From positions 1 to 47,792 of IMG/VR virus record IMGVR_UViG_3300025419_000004: 47,792 nucleotides of DNA; one strand, given 5' to 3'. The position numbers and the translations under genes were made by a program. Numbering within the stretch: the first letter of the stretch is position 1; the number at the start of each line of letters is the position of its first letter. Below are positions 36,400 to 45,400 of this stretch, piece by piece. This stretch comes from a virus. The notes beneath the pieces are model-generated. The model made no database searches. It was not told the DNA's origin and was given only the letters and a program-made list of their open reading frames with translations.

Positions 36400-37041
36400 T
36401 CAGAAGGAAAAAATCCACGAAAAGATGATGTTTATTCCTGGTGGAAGTAACAAAGGAGGTAATGTCTTATAGTTCAAAAGGATGACCGTCTGCTGCGCCG
36501 CCGCCACGCTGGGGTAGGAGGACGGCACGCCGTCGAAGTACGGCGCGGTCTGCATGGGCGTAGAAGGGAGCCCTCCCCCGATCAGCCCCATCTCCCGGAT
36601 GGCCTGGACGATGCCGTCGACGGTCGGGTTGACCGTGGTCTGGAAGTCCACGCTCGTGGATATGGTGTTGACCGGGTTGAAGTTCCCGCTGTTGTCCTGC
36701 GTCACGAAGTTTATCCTGGAGAGCCGGATGCGGGCGATTTCCTGGACCATCGCCACCTGCGAGGCGGTCTCTATGGGCTGCGTCTCGGGTGCCCACGTCG
36801 GGCTCCCGGCCCCGAGGGCCAGCCCCCATGCGCCCCATGCTGGCTCGACGGCCGGCACGCTGATGGGCTGCGTCTGCGGAGGGGACAGCGAGATGGGGCT
36901 CGCCGTCGCCATGAAGATGGAGAACAACCACCTGCTGACGTCGGTTATGATGTTGTCGGCGCGGTACAGGACCTCCCCGGTGTCCTCCCTGGAGACCGTG
37001 ATCCTCCCCCTCCTGATGATGGCATCGTGCTTCTCCGTCAT
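36400..37041 (-). CDS. Virion structural protein (213 aa)
   Basis: A 213-residue protein with an Asp/Arg-rich start (RGRITVSREDTGEVLYRADN), a Pro/Gln-rich middle (SLSPPQTQPISVP) and a hydrophobic end (PPLLLPPGINIIFSWIFSF). It overlaps the large ART-Nudix gene by ATGA, so both are made together. Tail or baseplate role is inferred from position. Confidence 0.6.
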   Translation of the reverse strand: MTEKHDAIIRRGRITVSREDTGEVLYRADNIITDVSRWLFSIFMATASPISLSPPQTQPISVPAVEPAWGAWGLALGAGSPTWAPETQPIETASQVAMVQEIARIRLSRINFVTQDNSGNFNPVNTISTSVDFQTTVNPTVDGIVQAIREMGLIGGGLPSTPMQTAPYFDGVPSSYPSVAAAQQTVILLNYKTLPPLLLPPGINIIFSWIFSF

Positions 37042-39122
37042 TTTGTTCCCCCCTTGCCTTCCCCGGGCATGCCCCTTCCCTTCCGGCACAGCCGCCGTAT
37101 CATCTTGCCGGAATCCTCGAACAGGGCGAGCATGCCGGGATGGAACTGCTTGGGATCGGACTCCATGAGCGCCTCGGCGTCGTCCAGCCCCACCCACCTT
37201 ATCTTGTCCGTCTCCCATGCGCTGTCCTCTACGGGGCGGAAGGCAAACTCCCTCTGCACTTCCCCGACGAAGTTGAAATACTGGAACTTGCCGTCCTTGT
37301 AGACGAAGGCGGGATGGAGCAGGATGCCTCCCCCGTACCCCGTCTCCTCCTTCAGCTCGTGCCTGGCGCTGTCGGCGGGCGACATCCCCTGCTTCACCGC
37401 CCCGCCTATCGTGCCCCAGCAGTTCCCCTTCAGGACGTCGGCGCTGCGCCATGCGAGGCAGACGCGCCCGGTGGCAGGGCATACGGGAAGGATGCCGGAC
37501 GCCGCGTCGCCCTCTCCCGCCCAGTGGCCCTCCTCGTCGATGTAGTCGGCCTTCTTCTCAATCGCCAAGTCGGACAGCCGTCCGACAATCTTGCCCTTCT
37601 GGATCATGACGTAGATTTTGTCGGCAGGCACGGGATGCTGGGACAGCCAGTCGCCGGGCTCGTAGGCGATCACGTTCCCGTATGGATGCCGCTGGACCGG
37701 GCCCAGGTCCTTCAGGCTTACGGCAAGCCATACGTCCCCCCAGACGCTTATCGGCCTGGAGGAGAACGAGCCCTGTATGAACCCCTCGGCCTTGATGGAG
37801 GGCAGGTATTCCAGCCTGGTATGGTGGTAGACGAGGTCCTTGGGGAGCGCCAGGGCGAGTTTGGCTACCTTGCCCCTGGCCGCGGCATCCTCGTGTTCCC
37901 TATGGCTTTTCTCTATCTTCGCCTTGACGTTCTCCGGGGTGGTGTCCTCGAAGCGGAGCACGAACGAGGACCCGCATGATGGGTCGGGGTCGGTAAACCA
38001 GACGTGCCCCCCCGAGATGCCATCGAACCTGCCTCCCCCGTCCTTGACCTTCTGGGCAAGGGCCTCCTCGGAGTCCCCGCCTCCTGGAGGAAGGCTGGTT
38101 ACGCCCGCAGCCTTGCCCTTCGCGCCCTCCAGCAGGAGGACCTCCTTCTTCACCTGCTGCCTCCTGGCCTCCTGGTCCTTCCATCCCTTGACCTCGGGCT
38201 CCCTGAAAAGCTCCCTGGCCAGCAATGCGGCCTTGCGGCGGACGGAATGGGGGACTTCCGAGCCGTGGTCGAGGAGGAAGGTGGCGACCGCGACATAGTC
38301 CTGCTTCCGCTCGGGCGTGTCGAGGGCCATGCCCTCTATCTCGGCGAGGAGCGCCGGGACGTTCTCCTTCGGTATGGGCTCATCGAAGCCCAGCGCCGTC
38401 CCCGGCTGCCTGTACCTGTCCAGGATGTCGTGGGCGGAGTCCCCATCGTAGGAGCGCACCCCCCACTGCCCCGCCTTCTTGCCGTACTGCATCCTGAGCA
38501 GTTCGTTGTGGAACCCGGGCCCGAGCGACAGCGTCCCCTTGGGGTTCCCCTCCTTGTCGTACACGACGAGGTAGAGGGGGAAGGGCTGCGTCTTTATGCT
38601 CTGGAACCTGTAGCGTCTGATGGCCTTGAGGACGTCGTTCTTGGACGGCTTCTCCGGGCGGTCCTTGACGAACTCCAGGGCCCTGTACTTCGGGGCCTTC
38701 CTGACCTTCTTGCCCGCCGTGACCACGTGCTTCTGCGTCTCGTTGACGAACCCCATGGGAAGCTCGAAGCTCCCCCTGGCGGTCCTCACCGTGGGGTCCT
38801 TATCCTCCTCCTCCGCCTTCCCCCTCTCCGTGATTTCCCTGTAGCATTCGAGGGCCAGGGCGTACATCTTGGCGATGACGTCCTTCCCGTACCCCGTGGA
38901 GAGCATGAAGGCCGACATCTCGTCCAGCATCACGGCCAGGGCCTCGCTCGCCACCTGCCGGAACACGCCCGGGTCGCTGGGAGGAGCCGGGAACTTTACG
39001 GAAAATATGGAGAAATTGGGTATGCCGAGGTCCAGGACTATGGAGGCGGACGGCTGCGCCGAGCGCGTCGTCGTTATTTCGAGCGTCCCGTTGGCCGGCG
39101 AAAGGTAGGACTTCTTCTTCAT
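37038..39122 (-). CDS. Large virion-block protein with ART-like and Nudix domains
   Basis: A 694-residue protein. The first 400 residues look structural (SASIVLDLGIPNFSIFSVKF). Residues 430-515 are ART/Tpt1-like (VYHHTRLEYLPSIKAEGF, then WLAVSLKDLG). Residues 545-670 are Nudix-like: TIGGAVKQGMSP, then ARHELKEETGY (586-596), keeping E-L-x-E-E-x-G but with Arg and one Glu of the box changed. Nudix enzymes often cut ADP-ribose, the product or substrate of ART chemistry. The gene lies among baseplate genes, so the domains may be carried in the particle. Activity is inferred. Confidence 0.7.
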   Translation of the reverse strand: MKKKSYLSPANGTLEITTTRSAQPSASIVLDLGIPNFSIFSVKFPAPPSDPGVFRQVASEALAVMLDEMSAFMLSTGYGKDVIAKMYALALECYREITERGKAEEEDKDPTVRTARGSFELPMGFVNETQKHVVTAGKKVRKAPKYRALEFVKDRPEKPSKNDVLKAIRRYRFQSIKTQPFPLYLVVYDKEGNPKGTLSLGPGFHNELLRMQYGKKAGQWGVRSYDGDSAHDILDRYRQPGTALGFDEPIPKENVPALLAEIEGMALDTPERKQDYVAVATFLLDHGSEVPHSVRRKAALLARELFREPEVKGWKDQEARRQQVKKEVLLLEGAKGKAAGVTSLPPGGGDSEEALAQKVKDGGGRFDGISGGHVWFTDPDPSCGSSFVLRFEDTTPENVKAKIEKSHREHEDAAARGKVAKLALALPKDLVYHHTRLEYLPSIKAEGFIQGSFSSRPISVWGDVWLAVSLKDLGPVQRHPYGNVIAYEPGDWLSQHPVPADKIYVMIQKGKIVGRLSDLAIEKKADYIDEEGHWAGEGDAASGILPVCPATGRVCLAWRSADVLKGNCWGTIGGAVKQGMSPADSARHELKEETGYGGGILLHPAFVYKDGKFQYFNFVGEVQREFAFRPVEDSAWETDKIRWVGLDDAEALMESDPKQFHPGMLALFEDSGKMIRRLCRKGRGMPGEGKGGTK

Positions 39123-39151
39123 CTAACTAGGAACGGGTAGTCCCTTGCCTC

Positions 39152-39604
39152 CTATGCTTGGTGAAGCTCGCCGTCCTTCAGGAACCCGTGCCAGCCATTG
39201 GCCAGGACGCTGCCCGCCCCCACGGGGCATGTCGGCCCGGCATTCTTGTCCACGGTGACGTTGGGGGGCTCCCCCCGCCTGGGCCAGCAGCGGTGCGTCC
39301 AGTCGTCCTTCATTGTGCAATTGGAACAATGCCCGTCGATGCTCCAGTCGGAGCCGTTGGGGAGGACGACGCAAAGCGGGGGCTCGGTCTCGTTCTTCCA
39401 TATGGCGTTTTTGACGTACCAGTAGCAATGCCACATGGCTCCCGGGCCGAACTCATGCACGTGTTCGTGGCGCTCGCCTGTGTCGTTGCGCACAAAGCCC
39501 AGGATTTCCCGGTTGTCCCATACGGGATAATCGGAGTCGTCGATGCGCTTGTCCCCGAATATGGGCTCCACGAGGAAGCATTTGATCCCCATGCTTGTAT
39601 TCAT
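39152..39604 (-). CDS. Hypothetical Cys/His-rich protein (150 aa)
   Basis: A 150-residue protein with Trp, Cys and His spread through it (HEFGPGAMWHCYWYVKNA, CVVLPNGSDWSIDGHCSNC, then SVLANGWHGFLKDGEL). The final GWHGFL.DG.L pattern is common in phage hypothetical proteins. The stop of the homing endonuclease overlaps its ATG (TAGATG); an alternative start is Met5. It is the gene directly downstream of the insertion. Function unknown. Confidence 0.6.
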   Translation of the reverse strand: MNTSMGIKCFLVEPIFGDKRIDDSDYPVWDNREILGFVRNDTGERHEHVHEFGPGAMWHCYWYVKNAIWKNETEPPLCVVLPNGSDWSIDGHCSNCTMKDDWTHRCWPRRGEPPNVTVDKNAGPTCPVGAGSVLANGWHGFLKDGELHQA

Positions 39605-40533
39605 CTATTTAGGGGACTTAAAGCCCTCAAACAAAACCCGCAACCATTGCTGAGGATACCTCTAGCAACATGCCAACGTGTATGCCTGCCTCTGTCTAAA
39701 GAGGCCTTTCGTTTATCGTCGCATACCATCCCCTTGAGTGCATTGGAAATAGCGTCTCTTTGAGATTTTGGCATGGGTCTTCCTTGCTGTCGCAACCTCA
39801 TCCGCTCAGCCTGCCTAAGCCTTTCTACATCGGTCCATACATGTCGCATGGGCATAACGGGCTTAATCCCTTGCTCCCTTTCCCGTCTTCGCCGAACGGA
39901 CTGAGCTTCCGACATATGAATATGAAACGTGGGAGATTTTTGGGCCTTTCGCAAGGCGTTCAATCTTATTTGCTCACTCCTTTTGTCTTTTATCCGATGC
40001 AAAAAGCAGGTTGATGAGCAATATACCCTCTTCTTTTTTCCAAAGGATACGAAAAAGGTCCCCCCACAGACAGGACAGAGTTTTTCTATCTGTGGTTTTT
40101 TATTAAGTTGCTTAGCCTTACGGATTTTGAGTGAGTGAACTCTACGATCTTGTGGACTATAGGATGACCACATCTCTTTACTTGCTGCAGATATTTTAGA
40201 ACAAGTGGCCTTCGTGTGCGGCCCCGTGAACCCCTCCCCTCCCCGTTGGATGTTGTAGCCGTACTCCGGGTCCTGCGAGCGCAGGAACCTGATGAAGTCC
40301 CGTTCAATTTGGTCAAGCTCGATCCTGTCCTGGATGTCGGATCGTAGGGCGTGGATGGACCAGACCTTGGGGTCTGGGTGCTTGCGCATGGAATGGAACA
40401 GGCGGGAGTTTTCGGAGATTCCTCTCCGGGCGTGGTGGAGCTTCTGCTGGAGGTACTTCTTTAGGTTGCTCCCTTTGTGCTGACCAACGTAATATTTGCT
40501 GGTCTCATGGTTTACGATCAGGTAGACGAACAC
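39601..40533 (-). CDS. GIY-YIG homing endonuclease, paralogue with different DNA-binding part
   Basis: A 310-residue protein with FVYLIVNHETSKYYVGQHKG at the N-terminus, HALRSDI, IERDF and YGYNIQRGGEGFTGPH, closely similar to the endonuclease at 6518-7426 over about 115 residues. The rest differs: LCPVCGGTFFVSFGKKKRV with CSSTCF forms a zinc finger, then basic helices. So the nuclease domain is shared and the target-recognition part is swapped. GTG start at 40533 follows a G-run. Codons are more AT-rich than in neighbours. It lies directly after the stop of a baseplate gene. Confidence 0.9.
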   Translation of the reverse strand: MFVYLIVNHETSKYYVGQHKGSNLKKYLQQKLHHARRGISENSRLFHSMRKHPDPKVWSIHALRSDIQDRIELDQIERDFIRFLRSQDPEYGYNIQRGGEGFTGPHTKATCSKISAASKEMWSSYSPQDRRVHSLKIRKAKQLNKKPQIEKLCPVCGGTFFVSFGKKKRVYCSSTCFLHRIKDKRSEQIRLNALRKAQKSPTFHIHMSEAQSVRRRREREQGIKPVMPMRHVWTDVERLRQAERMRLRQQGRPMPKSQRDAISNALKGMVCDDKRKASLDRGRHTRWHVARGILSNGCGFCLRALSPLNR

Positions 40534-40559
40534 GACAACCCCCCCCTATAATACCAATG

Positions 40560-40572
40560 GGAAGTTGTTTTT
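40560..40572 (-). repeat. 13-mer shared by both homing-endonuclease insertions (copy 2)
   Basis: On the minus strand AAAAACAACTTCC follows the TGA stop of the baseplate gene (40575-40573) with no gap, exactly as copy 1 follows a stop at 6481. A -10-like TATTAT lies a few nt further on. Confidence 0.55.
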
Positions 40573-42003
40573 TCAATCAAAGTTTAATACCTGCAATGAG
40601 TCTTTACGAATCTCCCAGGCGTTCGACTCCCTCGGGGCCACGAGGCCCATCGGGCTGGCGACGTTCCAATTGGCAACCTCGCCGGTGGGGCTCCCCGTCT
40701 TGTCCACGACCTGGATCCATTTCTGCGGACTGGTGAGGTAGCTCGTGCCGAGGTTCTCCCACAGGATGCCGTTGTCGTCCGTGATGTCCCCCTTGGTGGT
40801 GCTGAACGTCACGGAAGCGCCGGATATGCCCCCCGTGGTCGCAACCTGCAAGTTGCCATTCGGGTCCAGGATGAACTGGCCCGCATAGAACGGCGAGCCG
40901 CCCGCCCACGGGGCGATGCCGAGGATGTAAGCCCCGGAAGGCAGCGGATGGTATGCCTGCCATGCCGCGGGGCTGGGGAGCTGCTTCCAGTAGGAGGGGC
41001 TGCTTGCCGGGGACTGCCCGACGTTCTTCTTCAGGGCCCGGTACATGAGGTAGCTCGCCATCGGCGGGCTGATCGTGGAGAGGCTCGCCAGGATGCCCCT
41101 GGCGTACGTCGCGGCCGGGTCCCACGGGGCGGGAAGGGCCTGGAGCGCCGTCCACTGGGCATAGGTCAGGAAGGGCGTCATGCGGCGTCCGAACGATGCG
41201 AGCGTCGTCTTCGGGTGCTTCACGTCGAATATGGGGGCTATCCACAGCATCGGGTCGAGCGGCGCTGCCTCTATCTGCTGGACGATGATCCGCAGCGTGT
41301 CGATGATGGACATGGGGAGGTTCTCGGTCTCCCCGAACACCGTGGTGAACTCCAGGCCGACGTGGGCGGGCTTGGCGAGGTCGATGGCCCCGTAAAGGCT
41401 CCGCACTATCTCCTGGAGCTGCCCGAGGCTCTGCACCTCCGTCAGGGGATTGCTCCCGAAGGCGTTGACGCTCACCTGGATGGCGTTCCGGTCCGACTGG
41501 TCGTAGACGCCCTGCCCTATCTGCGTGTAGAGCTCCACCACCTTGATGGCCTTCCCCGTGTAGGCGTAGATCACGTCTTCGATTGCCTTGGAGGTGGCCC
41601 CGAGCCGGTAGGCGGCAAGGAGGTCGACGAGCATGTCCCTGTACCCCACCGGGTTGGTCAGGGAGGGGACCACGGGGCTCCCCGTGAAGTCGCCCTTGTC
41701 GAACTGCGCGGGCGGGGGGAAGTTGCGCCCCACGGACAGCGGCCCCGCCCAGCGGCGGCGGGCGTCGGGGGGCGTCAGGTACTGCGGCTCCCCCGTGACA
41801 ATATCATATTGGTAGTCGTAGTCCAGGCGGGCGAGCTCCTGGGCGATGGCGCGCATGAGGCCCCCCCACATGGGCTGGTCGTTGCGCGGGGAGTAGTAGT
41901 TGCAGACCGCCTGGAGGAGCCCGAACAGGCGGGCGTCCTCGAAGACCAGGAGCGATTCCCTGGGCAGGAGGTAGAGCAGGTCCGGATTGATCTGGCTAGC
42001 CAC
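40573..42003 (-). CDS. Baseplate/tail protein (476 aa)
   Basis: A 476-residue protein. The N-terminal 150 residues (SPRNDQPMWGGLMRAIAQEL, then YRDMLVDLLAAYRLGATSK) match the style of baseplate wedge or tail-initiator proteins that carry the start of the tail fibre. The C-terminal half is repeat-like and beta-rich (PSGAYILGIAPWAGGSP). GTG start overlaps the upstream small membrane gene. Its stop is followed by the homing-endonuclease cassette. A T4-type name cannot be assigned. Confidence 0.68.
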   Translation of the reverse strand: MASQINPDLLYLLPRESLLVFEDARLFGLLQAVCNYYSPRNDQPMWGGLMRAIAQELARLDYDYQYDIVTGEPQYLTPPDARRRWAGPLSVGRNFPPPAQFDKGDFTGSPVVPSLTNPVGYRDMLVDLLAAYRLGATSKAIEDVIYAYTGKAIKVVELYTQIGQGVYDQSDRNAIQVSVNAFGSNPLTEVQSLGQLQEIVRSLYGAIDLAKPAHVGLEFTTVFGETENLPMSIIDTLRIIVQQIEAAPLDPMLWIAPIFDVKHPKTTLASFGRRMTPFLTYAQWTALQALPAPWDPAATYARGILASLSTISPPMASYLMYRALKKNVGQSPASSPSYWKQLPSPAAWQAYHPLPSGAYILGIAPWAGGSPFYAGQFILDPNGNLQVATTGGISGASVTFSTTKGDITDDNGILWENLGTSYLTSPQKWIQVVDKTGSPTGEVANWNVASPMGLVAPRESNAWEIRKDSLQVLNFD

Positions 42004-42094
42004 CCTTTTTCCTCGTTGCCAGCAGGCCTATGATGAAAAGGAAAGTGCTGAGCGCCGAAACGCTGGCGAACGCCGTCCACATGTCCTTGGTCAT
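41996..42094 (-). CDS. Tiny membrane protein (32 aa)
   Basis: A 32-residue single-span protein: TKDMWTAFASVSALSTFLFI, followed by GLLATRKKGG. It lies between the ART-like gene and the baseplate gene, overlapping the latter start by 8 nt. Coupling to both neighbours supports it as real, but the size makes it uncertain. A membrane role is likely. Confidence 0.5.
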   Translation of the reverse strand: MTKDMWTAFASVSALSTFLFIIGLLATRKKGG

Positions 42095-42095
42095 G

Positions 42096-42446
42096 TTATC
42101 CGATGATCCTCATCCGGGGCTTCCACCGCTCGTCGTCGGATTCCCCCATGGGATGCATGTACATGTCCTCGTAGTCGTGGGGGTCCCACGAAGGATCGAG
42201 GATAGGAACCTTGCGTATGTCATCCCCCTTGACCTCGATGGCGACGGGGTCCTTCAGCTCCCCGTCCCAGCCGCCCCTGGCAGCATATTCCTCGGCGGAA
42301 TAGGGAGTGCCGTAAAGGTATACCCCGTAGCCCGCATCCCCCCATCCTCCCGCAAAGCCGTTCTTCAGGATGTCCGCCGCGGCATCCCTTTCCGTGACGT
42401 GGTAGAATGTCCTCGGCGAAGCGAGGAACTGCGCCCTGAATCCCAT
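42096..42446 (-). CDS. ADP-ribosyltransferase/Tpt1-like small protein
   Basis: A 116-residue protein: RTFYHVTERDAAADILKNGF at residues 12-31, then GYGVYLYGTPYSAEEYAA and a C-terminal acidic/His-rich tail. The YHxT...I...GF order is that of the ART/Tpt1-like fold seen in the genes at 2417 and 37038. Unlike those it stands alone. It lies between the tiny membrane gene and the baseplate J-like gene. Catalysis on NAD+ is possible but catalytic residues cannot be confirmed by eye. Confidence 0.62.
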   Translation of the reverse strand: MGFRAQFLASPRTFYHVTERDAAADILKNGFAGGWGDAGYGVYLYGTPYSAEEYAARGGWDGELKDPVAIEVKGDDIRKVPILDPSWDPHDYEDMYMHPMGESDDERWKPRMRIIG

Positions 42447-42448
42447 GC

Positions 42449-45400
42449 CTAGCTCCCCGACGCCACGTAGCCGATGGTGACGCGGCCCGGCACGACGTAC
42501 TCCGTGCTGGAAAGGACGACGTCGCTCGCCGTCGTCTCCCCCTCCACGACGTAGGTCACGAAGTAACTCTTGAGCGAGGGCGTCGGCGTGTCGGCCGGAA
42601 TCGTGAGGATGACCTTCTGGGCGTAGGATGCGGCGAGCGGCGCGGAGGCGCTGACCTGGTCGTTGGCCCCTATGATGTAGAACGAGCCGTTCTCCGAGGA
42701 CACGGAGGGCGTCGCCGCATTGTCGAGGAAGTCCCGCACCGACGTGGCGCGGGCGTATTCCTGCCCCTGGTAGAGCAGCCCGACGAAGGCGTCTGCAGGC
42801 CCCCCCGAGGGGACGGTGCTGTCCGGAAGAATTTGGCCGGAGGAGATGAAGCTGTTGCTCGGGACCGCCAGCCCGGTGAATGCTGGGTCCTGGGAAAGCG
42901 GGGTCCAGGCCGTCCCCGTGGGTATCACGACCGCGACGTCGTAGCTCCCGTCGCTCTTGGCGCACTTCGTGAGGGGCAGGACGACGGACTTCACGCCCGG
43001 GACCGCCTGCACCTGGGCGACGATCTCGGACTGGTAGAGCGTCGTCTCGGCGTTGTCCAGCACCGTGTCGATGGCGGTGCGGACGGCCGGGTCTATCGTG
43101 CTGGCTGAGATTCCCTGCTCCAGCACCACGGTCAGCGTGACGTCCACGGGGTTGGCGACCATCGCCTTGACCAGCACGTCAGCATCGGCATGCTTCGTGC
43201 TGGCGATCCGATTCGCCAGGATGGGGACGAACGCGGGGTATTCCGTGGCGACGGTGAAGGCCTCGTTGTAGAAGTACGACACGAGGACCTGCCCGCCATC
43301 GGGGATGCGGCTCGTCCCGCTGACGGACGTGTTCCTCTGGATCGTGGCGAGGCCCGAGATCGGGTCCACGGCAAGGATGAAGTCCACGCCCTCGACCATC
43401 GTCTCGTACGTCGGGGGATCCTGCCCGTTCTGGAACAGGACCTTGACGTAGCGGCTTGCGTAGGGCACCCTGGCGGCGATGAGGTCGACGTCCAGGACGA
43501 GGACGGTGCCATCGACCGTGTCCCCCAGGGGATTGACGTAGCTGGTGCCGTAGGTCGGCGGCTGCCATGCGTTCTGGATGAACCCTTGGTTGGCCAGGGC
43601 GCTGGGGATGCTCCCGTTGAGCGTCAGGGCCTCGCCGGAGGCGAAGCTCAGGCTCTCGCTGACGACGAACTTGTTGTACGCCACGACCACCTTCTGCTGG
43701 TCCTGGATGGCGCTTCCCGTGGCCGTCCCCGTCACCGCCGTGGCGGGAAGGTCGCTGCCGGGATAGGTGGCGGTGAAGGCCGTGCCGGTCGAGGCGACGA
43801 CGACGACGGTCTCCCCGTTGAGGAACGCCGCCGCGTTGGCGGCCGGAATCCCGCCCAGAAGGATGGGTGCCCCCGTCCCGAAGTCGTTGGCGCATGCCAC
43901 GGTCAGGACGTTGCCGGAGATGCTTACTTGCGTGATGGCGACCGACTTGACCTGCGGGAGCAGGGCATACGTGCGGTAGGGCCCGGCGGGCACGATGACG
44001 TAGTCGCCGCCCGGGCCGAAGCTGTACAGTATCGAGGAGTCCGTGGAACGGACGGACAGGACGTTGCCGGGGACGCCGTTCGTGTCCACCGGCAGGTCCA
44101 TCCCCGAGTCGATCAGGACGGGGAGGGGGACGCCTCCCGGCACGCTCGCCTCTATGGTCAGGATGAGGGGGCTGCTTGCCGTGGAGGGGACCTGCGCGGT
44201 GTCCCCGGCCCGGTTGGACCCCCCGTCGAGCAGGAAGTCCGAATGGTGCACCAGGGTGACGAGGGCCTCCGGGACCGCCCCCGTATAGCCCGCCTGCCCG
44301 ACGACGGAATTTACCTTCATCACGGGCTGGTTCTCCGGAACGTCGGACAGGGGGGACTGGATGCGGGCGAGCAGGCTGTAGTTCGCCGAGCCGCCAGCAT
44401 ACGTCACCGCCGCCAGGTTGGTTGCCGGGACGCCGTTGATCAGGAAGGGGACGTAGGCTTGCGTGGGGCCGCTTCCCGTGACCTGGTATGCCATGTCGCC
44501 GGGGTCGAGGATGAGGAACCCGTCCGTGTTGTTGAACTGCGCCTTGCCGAGGCCGAGGAAGAACTGGCCCGTGAGGCTGGAGACCAGCAGCTCCACCCCC
44601 TGGTAGGGCTGCCACGGCAGCGCCCGGAAGGCGGCGCTCCCTATCTGGAACTTCACGAGCTGGCTGGACTTGGAGACCAGGGTGAGGAACAGGTAGCTGG
44701 TGTAGGCCCCGTACGTCCCGGAGTTCTGGTACCGGAACGCCACGATGTCGTCCTCCTCGGACGACGTGTTCCCCTGGACGTAGACGTCAACGCAACCGAA
44801 GACGTGCTTCTGGCGGATGGGGTCCCAGTCCCTCTGCATCTCGACGTCCCCTGCCGCCACCACCTCCCCCGCCACCACGCCCGGAGTGGCCAGGGCGGCG
44901 GTGAGGTAGCCGTCCCGGGTCCCGGAGTCGACGCCCGTGACCTGCCGCACGGCGATGCGGGATGCGAACTTGGAGTTTATCTCGTCGTCCTGCCCGAACG
45001 TGGCGGCGACGGGGTTCGTGATGTTCCAGCCCGCAGGGGCACCGGAGCCTATGGTGCGGATCGTACCGGCCCCCGCGTTCGTGGTGCTTCCGGCAGTCTG
45101 GCACGATGCGGGGACCGACACCGCCCACCATCCGTTGACGGGGTCGTAGAAGGATGCCGCGGAGCCCTTGTCCACCACGGCGGAGCCCGTGGTCATGAAC
45201 GTCAGCGAGGGCGTGTTGCCATCGGGGACCGTGGCGCACAGGATGCCCACGGGAAACGACACCGTGACCGTGGGCTTGACGTAGGTGTAGAACGTGAGGG
45301 TCACGACGGAGGATGTGGCCCCTCCGCGAACGAGCCCCACGCTTTCCCCGAGGATGTCGAACTGCTTGTCGATGAGCGTCTGCGTGTCGTTGGCGCTGAG

